Positions 54,598 to 59,726 of a stretch of DNA of 59,726 nt are shown piece after piece; position 1 is the stretch's first letter, and each line of letters starts with the position of its first letter. Source of the stretch: an uncultured Alphaproteobacteria bacterium (GTDB lineage: Bacteria; Pseudomonadota; Alphaproteobacteria; SP197); assembly GCA_943787175.1 (NCBI GenBank), contig CALSLK010000030.1, forward strand, positions 1 to 59,726. Reading direction: 5' to 3'. The position numbers and the translations under genes are program-made. Below the pieces are notes generated by a model. That model was not told where the DNA came from. It saw only the letters and a list, made by a program, of their open reading frames with translations, and ran no database searches.

Positions 54598-55509
54598 CGC
54601 CCGCGGCGAAGCGGGAAGCTGTCGCTCATCTCCAGGCCCGTCATGGGATGAGCGAGCGGCGGGCGTGCCGTATCATCGATGCCGATCGCAAGAGCGTGCG
54701 TTACCGTTCCACCCGGGACGATGATGCAGAGCTTCGCGAGAAGCTGCGCGATCTGGCGAACCAGCGTCGCCGGTTCGGATATCGCCGTCTGCATATCCTG
54801 CTGCGCCGGGAAGGTGTCATGATCAACCACAAGAAGGTCCAGCGGCTCTATCGTGAGGAAGGACTGGCGGTCAGGCGGCGACGCAGCCGCCGGCGTGCTG
54901 TCGGGACCAGGGCGCCTGCTCCGGTGCTGGCCCTGCCGAACCAGCGCTGGAGCCTGGACTTCGTTCACGACCAGATGGCGTCGGGAAGGCGGTTCCGGGT
55001 GCCCATACGTGGTCGACTGATGTGACCAGGGAGTGCACTGGCGGCGTTTGTGCCCGTCACGTCGATCTCCGGGCACCGTGTCGCTGCGCGAGCTGACCGA
55101 ACTCATCGCACGACGGGGCAAGCCGGGCATGATCGTCAGTGACAACGGTACGGAGCTCACGAGCAACGTGGTGCTGGCATGGTGCGGCCAGATCGGCATG
55201 GAGTGGCATTACATCGCACCGGGCAAACCGATGCAGAACGGCCACGTCGAGAGCTTCAATGGTCGCATGCGCGACGAGTTGCTCAACGAGACCCTGTTCC
55301 TGAACCTTGCCCATGCAAGGGTCGAGATCGCAGCCTGGGTGGAGGACTACAACCGGGAGAGACCACACTCGGCCCTGGGATACGAAACCCCGGTGGCGTT
55401 CGCCGCCGAACTGGATAAGCAATGGCCTGCTTCGCTGCGCCCTACGGGCTCCGCTACGCAACCCATTGCTTCAACCGCGCTCATGCGCAAAATAAACGCC
55501 CGGCTCTAA
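54591..55509 (+). CDS. IS3-family transposase OrfB, frameshifted
   Basis: DDE integrase-type catalytic half. The first frame has REAVAHLQARHGMSERRACR and a first aspartate in WSLDFVHDQMASGRRF; the later frame has the second aspartate in VSDNGTELTSN and the glutamate in NGHVESFNGRMRDEL. Between 55000 and 55033 the frame breaks at least twice, losing the VVDDVTREC link. It may be a dead copy or misread. Confidence 0.88.
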
Positions 55510-55549
55510 TCCCAGCTGGAGGAAAGCTGGGGGTCACGTCACTTGGCAT

Positions 55550-56413
55550 GTGTTGAATGCAGGGCACTTCGATGTCCCGCAGTTTCGCGAGCGTCTAATT
55601 CTCTTGGGTGCGAGAAAGGGTGAAGTGCTACCTGATTATCCAGTTCCAACAACTAACCTTGCTGATGGACGAAAGCCTGTGCCAGGTCTTAGTAGTGGAC
55701 CAAGCTGCTATGACGCACTCAGTCACCCTCCTGACGCTAATGGTTTCGAAGAACTCTTGGCGAGTGACGCTGTTTCCAGCGCCCAATACGGCTATCCAAC
55801 CGCCTATGCCGCTGAAATTCGTTGCTTACGCAATGACTCTTGGTTTCTTGGCGAAATAAGAGAGTGGAATCCTGACCTTCTTACTTCAAGTGCTCGCACA
55901 GAGCACACGTCAATTTCGCGGAGGAGATTCCATGAAACTGATCAAGGCAAAGTTGAACCGATTAGCCGTTTCTACAGACTCTCCAAAGACGGTGTCTCTA
56001 ACACCCTTCGCGCGGGCACCGATGGCGCACGCGGCGCGTTCACCAGTCCACGTCCAATCCACTACCAATATGATCGGTGCATCACAGTTCGTGAAATGGC
56101 GCGCCTGCATGGTTTTCCAGATTGGTTCCGCTTTCACGCGACCAAGTGGCATGGCGCAAGACAGATTGGCAATGCCGTTCCACCCCCATTAGCTCGTCAT
56201 ATTGCTACCAAAGTGCGGGAAGCGCTGGGCGCTGTCGCCGTGCGGCCAGACAATATCGTTGCTCTGGGCGACCCGAAGCTCCTATGGTTTGATCTCACTC
56301 AAGCTGCAGAGTACTTCGGAGTCGAGGCACCACCCTCTCGACGTGATAGGAAGAGTGGCGCACGCAAACGCAGGCAGGTTGACATCGAACGCGAACGTCT
56401 AATGGCTTTGTGA
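55550..56413 (+). pseudogene. C-terminal fragment of a DNA cytosine-5 methyltransferase
   Basis: The fragment of about 287 residues begins inside the gene at the IS edge. It keeps motif VIII (NAGHFDVPQFRERLILLG), a target-recognition stretch (SRFYRLSKDGVSNTLRAGTD), motif IX (CITVREMARLHGFPDWFRF) and motif X (RQIGNAVPPPLARHIA), but motifs I and IV (SAM site and PCQ) are absent. The IS has replaced or split off its 5' part, so it should be inactive. It is AT-richer than the chromosome around it and is followed 3 bases later by a nuclease gene, the order of a restriction-modification pair. Confidence 0.85.
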
Positions 56414-56416
56414 AAG

Positions 56417-57174
56417 ATGGCTAAAGGTAGCTCAGCTAAGCAGTACGCAACGATCATCTCTGAGATCTTCCGCAAACACTATCGGGGATCGGGGAAGGAG
56501 TTCACATTCGAACGTGATGAGATAGCCAGTACCGGTAAAATGCACGGAGTAGGTGTGCCGCGCAATCTGGGTGATGTTATCTACACTTACCGCCATCGCC
56601 GTCCCCTACCGAATGATATTCTCGAAACGCAGCCTGAAGGTATGCACTGGTTGATCCTAGGTGCCGGAGACGCAATTTATCGTTTCCGATTGTCTCGTGT
56701 TGCTCATATTGTTCCAACAGCGGGTCTACTTGTCCGCAAGATTCCCGATGCTACTCCGGAAATCATTCGTAACTATGCCCTCGGAGACGAGCAGGCCTCC
56801 TTGCAAAGATTCGCTACAACAGGCTGATTGATCTCTTCCTAGGGATCACGGCTTACTCGCTGCAAAATCACCTTCGTACGAAGATCGCCAACTACGGTCA
56901 GATTGAGATCGATGAACTCTATGTCGGTGTCAATACACGTGGGACACAATCGGTCATTCCTGTTCAGGCAAAGGGCGGGCGTGATAAGCTCGGAGTCATT
57001 CAAACGATTCAGGATATCGTTTTTTGCCAAACGAAGGAACGGTACCAGAATTGCGTGCCGCGTCCGGTTTCAGCCCAGTTTATGGCGGACGATGTCATTG
57101 CTATGTTTGAGTTGAGTTTCGATGGGGATGACGTTTCTGTCGAAAAAAGGGGGTGTGCCGAAGCACACCCCTAG
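56417..57174 (+). pseudogene. Putative type II restriction endonuclease, frameshifted
   Basis: The first frame starts MAKGSSAKQYATIISEIF and runs to a TGA at 56827. With one missing base near 56815 the protein continues YNRLIDLFLGITAYSLQNHL, then IEIDELYVGVNTRGTQSVIP and PVQAKGGRDKLGVIQ, a PD-(D/E)XK-like core with Asp...Gln-Ala-Lys. Joined length is about 250 residues. It follows the methyltransferase fragment and probably was its partner. The last codons read through the nrdJ terminator hairpin, suggesting the natural end is lost. Confidence 0.7.
57143..57171 (-). terminator. Intrinsic terminator of nrdJ
   Basis: On the minus strand GGGGTGTGC-TTCG-GCACACCCC (57171-57150) forms a 9-base stem with a UUCG tetraloop followed by a T run (57148-57143). 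It is placed about 90 bases after the nrdJ stop. It lies inside the last codons of the restriction-endonuclease frame on the other strand. Confidence 0.88.
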
Positions 57175-57259
57175 TTTAGGGAGGACACACCATGAGCTGA
57201 GCGGTCGTCCTACGGGTGTAGGGGTGGACCGCCCAAGTCTGCAACGGGCGAGACGGTTG

Positions 57260-59726
57260 TCAGGAACAACCGCTCGTCGAGCCGCAAGTTACGCACTTGA
57301 GACACGTTCCGTTACGGACCAGGGTGAGGTTGCCGCAGTCTCCGCACGGATCTCCCTCGTAGCCTTGCATCCGCGCTGCCATCCGTTTTTCGGTGCGCGG
57401 ATCCACTTCTGTTTCGTCGAGCGTGATGGCTGCCACGGCAGCACCGGACGCAGCCGCGACCGACACGTTGCCGAAGGCCGCTTCGGTCTCGAACATTTCC
57501 TCGCCGGTGGCGGCACCGGGCGAAAGCTCGCCCTGGAGGCCGCCGTCGAGCACCCGCAGGCGGCCACGGGTGAAGCCGTTGCTGGTGAAGGCCTGGAGCA
57601 GCTTGTTGACCTCGACCATGCCCTCATCGTTCCCGGACATGTCTTCCTCGGCATCGCCGCGGCCCACGGTATCGGGCATCAGGTCGGCCGGCTCGACATG
57701 GGCCAGGTCGTCGCGGGCGAGGTAGCTGATCGCCAGCTCGCGGAAGAGGTAGTCGAGGATCGACGTTGCCATCTTGATGGTCTCGTTGCCTTCGACCATG
57801 CCCGAGGGCTCGAAGCTGGTGAAGGTGAAGGCCTCGACGAACTCCTCGAGCGGCACGCCGTACTGCAGGCCGATCGAGACGGCGATGGCGAAGTTGTTCA
57901 TCAGGCTGCGGAAGGCGGCGCCTTCCTTGTGCATGTCGATGAAGATCTCGCCCAGGCTGCCGTCCTCGTACTCGCCGGTGCGTCAGGTAGACCTTGTGGC
58001 CGCCGACAATGGCCTTCTGGGTGTAGCCGCTTGCGGCGGTTGTGCAGACGCTTGCGGTCGCCGCGATCGCCCTGATGGACAATCTTGGTCGACGACCTTC
58101 TCGGCGATCATCTGGTCGCTTCGGACTGGCGTTGCGGCCTCTTCCATCTCCTCGCGCCAGGTCGTCCCAGGTTCAGGGCTGAGAGCGGCTGGCGAAGCTT
58201 GGAGCCGTCGCGGTAGAGCGCGTTGGCCTTCAGGCACAGCTTCCAGGACAGCTGATAGGCTTCCTGGCATTCCGTGACGCTGGCCGTTGGGCATGTTGAT
58301 GGTCTTGGAAATGGCGCCGGAGATGAACGGCTGGGCCGCCGCCATCATGCGGATGTGGCTGTCGGTCGAAAGGAACCGCTTGCCGATGCGCCCGCAGGGA
58401 TTGGCGCAGTCGAAGACCGGAAGATGCTCGTCCTTCAGATGCGGCGCACCCTCCAGGCTCATGGCGCCGCAGCAGAAGGTGTTGGCAGGTCGATGTCTTC
58501 ACGGCTGAAGCCCAGGGCGGTGAGAACGCAGAAGCCTTCGCTGTTGAGCTGCGCTTCTGATCAGACCCAGGGCGTTGCGCAGAATTCCTCGCCCAGCGTG
58601 AACTTGTTGAAGACGAACTTGATGTCGAAGGCACTGCCCAGCGCATTCTCGATGGTTTCGAGAACATCGTCGGTGAAGCCCTTGGCGCGCAGGCGTCGTG
58701 GTTGACGCCGGGTGCTTCGACAGGGTGCCGTGGCCCACGGCATAGGAGATCATCTGTTCGACCTGGATTCGTCATAGCCCAGGTTCTTGAGCGCGGCGGG
58801 AACCGTGCGGTTGATGATCTTGAAGTAGCCGCCGCCGGCGAGCTTCTTGAACTTCACCAGGGCGAAGTCGGGCTCGATGCCGGTGGTGTCGCAATCCATG
58901 ACCAGACCGATGGTGCCGGTCGGGGCGACCACGGTGGCCTGGGCGTTGCGGTAACCGTTCTTGTCGCCGAGCTCAACCGCCAGGTCCCAGGCAGCGGATG
59001 GCATGCTTCGCCCAGGCCTTTTCGGGCAGGTGCTCGTGGTTGATCGCCACGGGATGATGCTGAGGCCTTCGTAGTTGTCCTGACCGCCCACGGCCGCCTG
59101 GCGATGGTTGCGCATGACACGCAGCATCTCTTCGGCGTTTTCGCCGTGACGCGGGAAGGCGCCCAGCTCGCCGGCCATCTCGGCTGACGTGGCATAGGAA
59201 ACGCCGGTCATGAGCGCGCTCATGGCCGCACAGAAGGCGCGGCCCTCGTCTGAATCGTAGCTGTAGCCCGAGGCCATCAGGTAGCCGCCGAGATTGGCAA
59301 AGCCCAGACCCAGGGTGCGGAAGTCGTAGGAGACGCTGGGCGATCTGGTGGGACGGGAACTGGGCCATCATGACCGAGATCTCGAGCACCACGGTCCACA
59401 GCCGCACGGCATGTTCGAAGGCTGCGACGTCGAAGCGTGCCGTCTGCGGCGCGGAACTTCTGCAGGTTGAGCGAGGCCAGGTTGCAGGCCGTGTCGTCCA
59501 GGAACATGTACTCCGAACACGGGTTCGAGGCATTGATGCGGCCCGAGTTGGGGCAGGTGTGCCACTCGTTGATCGTGGTGTCGTACTGGACGCCCGGGTC
59601 AGCCGAGGCCCATGCGGCATAGGCGATCTGGTCCCACAGCTCGCGGGCTTTCAGTGTCTTGTGGTCCTTGCCGTCCTTGCGGCGGATCAGCGTCCAGTCG
59701 CCATCCTTCTCGACGGCGGAGAGGAA
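57260..59726 (-). CDS. nrdJ: Vitamin B12-dependent (class II) ribonucleotide reductase, C-terminal part, frameshifted
   Basis: Makes deoxyribonucleotides using adenosylcobalamin, needing no oxygen. Pieces recognised are [21 protein letters not shown] residues near 59500, [16 protein letters not shown] and [35 protein letters not shown], and the C-terminal zinc-like cysteines [15 protein letters not shown] and [13 protein letters not shown]. Many frame breaks occur, probably read errors, as the enzyme is essential. The 5' part, and any cobalamin riboswitch, lie outside the window. Confidence 0.9.

Larger units (their letters stand above)
54268..55541 (+). mobile_element. IS3-family insertion sequence, IS407 type
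   Basis: A 1274-base element bounded by perfect 13-base inverted repeats: TGACGTGACCCCC (54268-54280) and GGGGGTCACGTCA (55529-55541). A second inverted block, GATTAGAG, is 30 bases in from each end. OrfA and OrfB overlap with an A6G slippage site. No target-site duplication is visible (TCG before, CTT after). OrfB carries several frameshifts, so it may be inactive or badly sequenced. Confidence 0.93.

Overview
The window looks like a chromosomal segment from a moderately GC-rich alphaproteobacterium, probably a Rhodospirillales-like lineage. This rests on gene order and family types: alr-mlaE-mlaF-radA-cvpA-purF, rpsF-rpsR-DUF2232-rplI, fabD-fabG-acpP-fabF-mltG, lptF-lptG-lptD-surA-pdxA-rsmA opposite pepA-holC, purM-purN opposite DUF2066-hda, and a class II (B12-dependent) ribonucleotide reductase. 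No phylogenetic test was possible here. No rRNA, tRNA or CRISPR array was found.

Layout. Positions 1-7.2 kb form a minus-strand housekeeping block: dnaB, alr, the MlaE/MlaF lipid transporter, radA, cvpA and the start of purF. Positions 7.5-11.9 kb hold a small-molecule cassette (DUF1185 protein, alpha/beta hydrolase, 3-hydroxyacyl-CoA dehydrogenase-like enzyme, isochorismatase-like hydrolase) and a cyclopropane fatty-acid synthase. Positions 12-21.7 kb carry the rpsF ribosomal operon diverging from the fatty-acid synthesis cluster, then mltG, yicC and gmk. Positions 21.7-31.3 kb are mostly the outer-membrane biogenesis operon. Positions 31.5-35.3 kb run pepA, holC, a GST and a transporter. 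Positions 35.3-37.9 kb are accessory and gene-poor, with an unusual repeat-bearing frame, a cupin and two tandem GFA proteins. Positions 38-51.9 kb carry ndk, purMN, hda, a large six-haem cytochrome, rnd, aspS and panBC. Positions 52-57.2 kb are accessory: a flavin oxidoreductase, DUF6429, a HigA-like antitoxin, an IS3-family element and a broken restriction-modification pair. The window ends in nrdJ.

Two things deserve most attention. First, a near-perfect parS-like palindrome (15 of 16 bases) sits upstream of ndk at 37862-37877, suggesting a ParB-loading site and perhaps proximity to the replication origin. Second, an IS407-type element interrupts a cytosine-methyltransferase remnant, next to a frameshifted PD-(D/E)XK-like nuclease whose end runs through the nrdJ terminator.

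Data quality is uneven. Essential genes in 1-5.7 kb, 51-53.1 kb and 55-59.7 kb are split by many single-base shifts, whereas 5.7-51 kb is almost clean. Sequencing or assembly error is the likeliest cause, so breaks in those zones should not be read as biology without checking the reads. Coordinates of the frameshifted genes are outer limits from the inferred start to the inferred stop.
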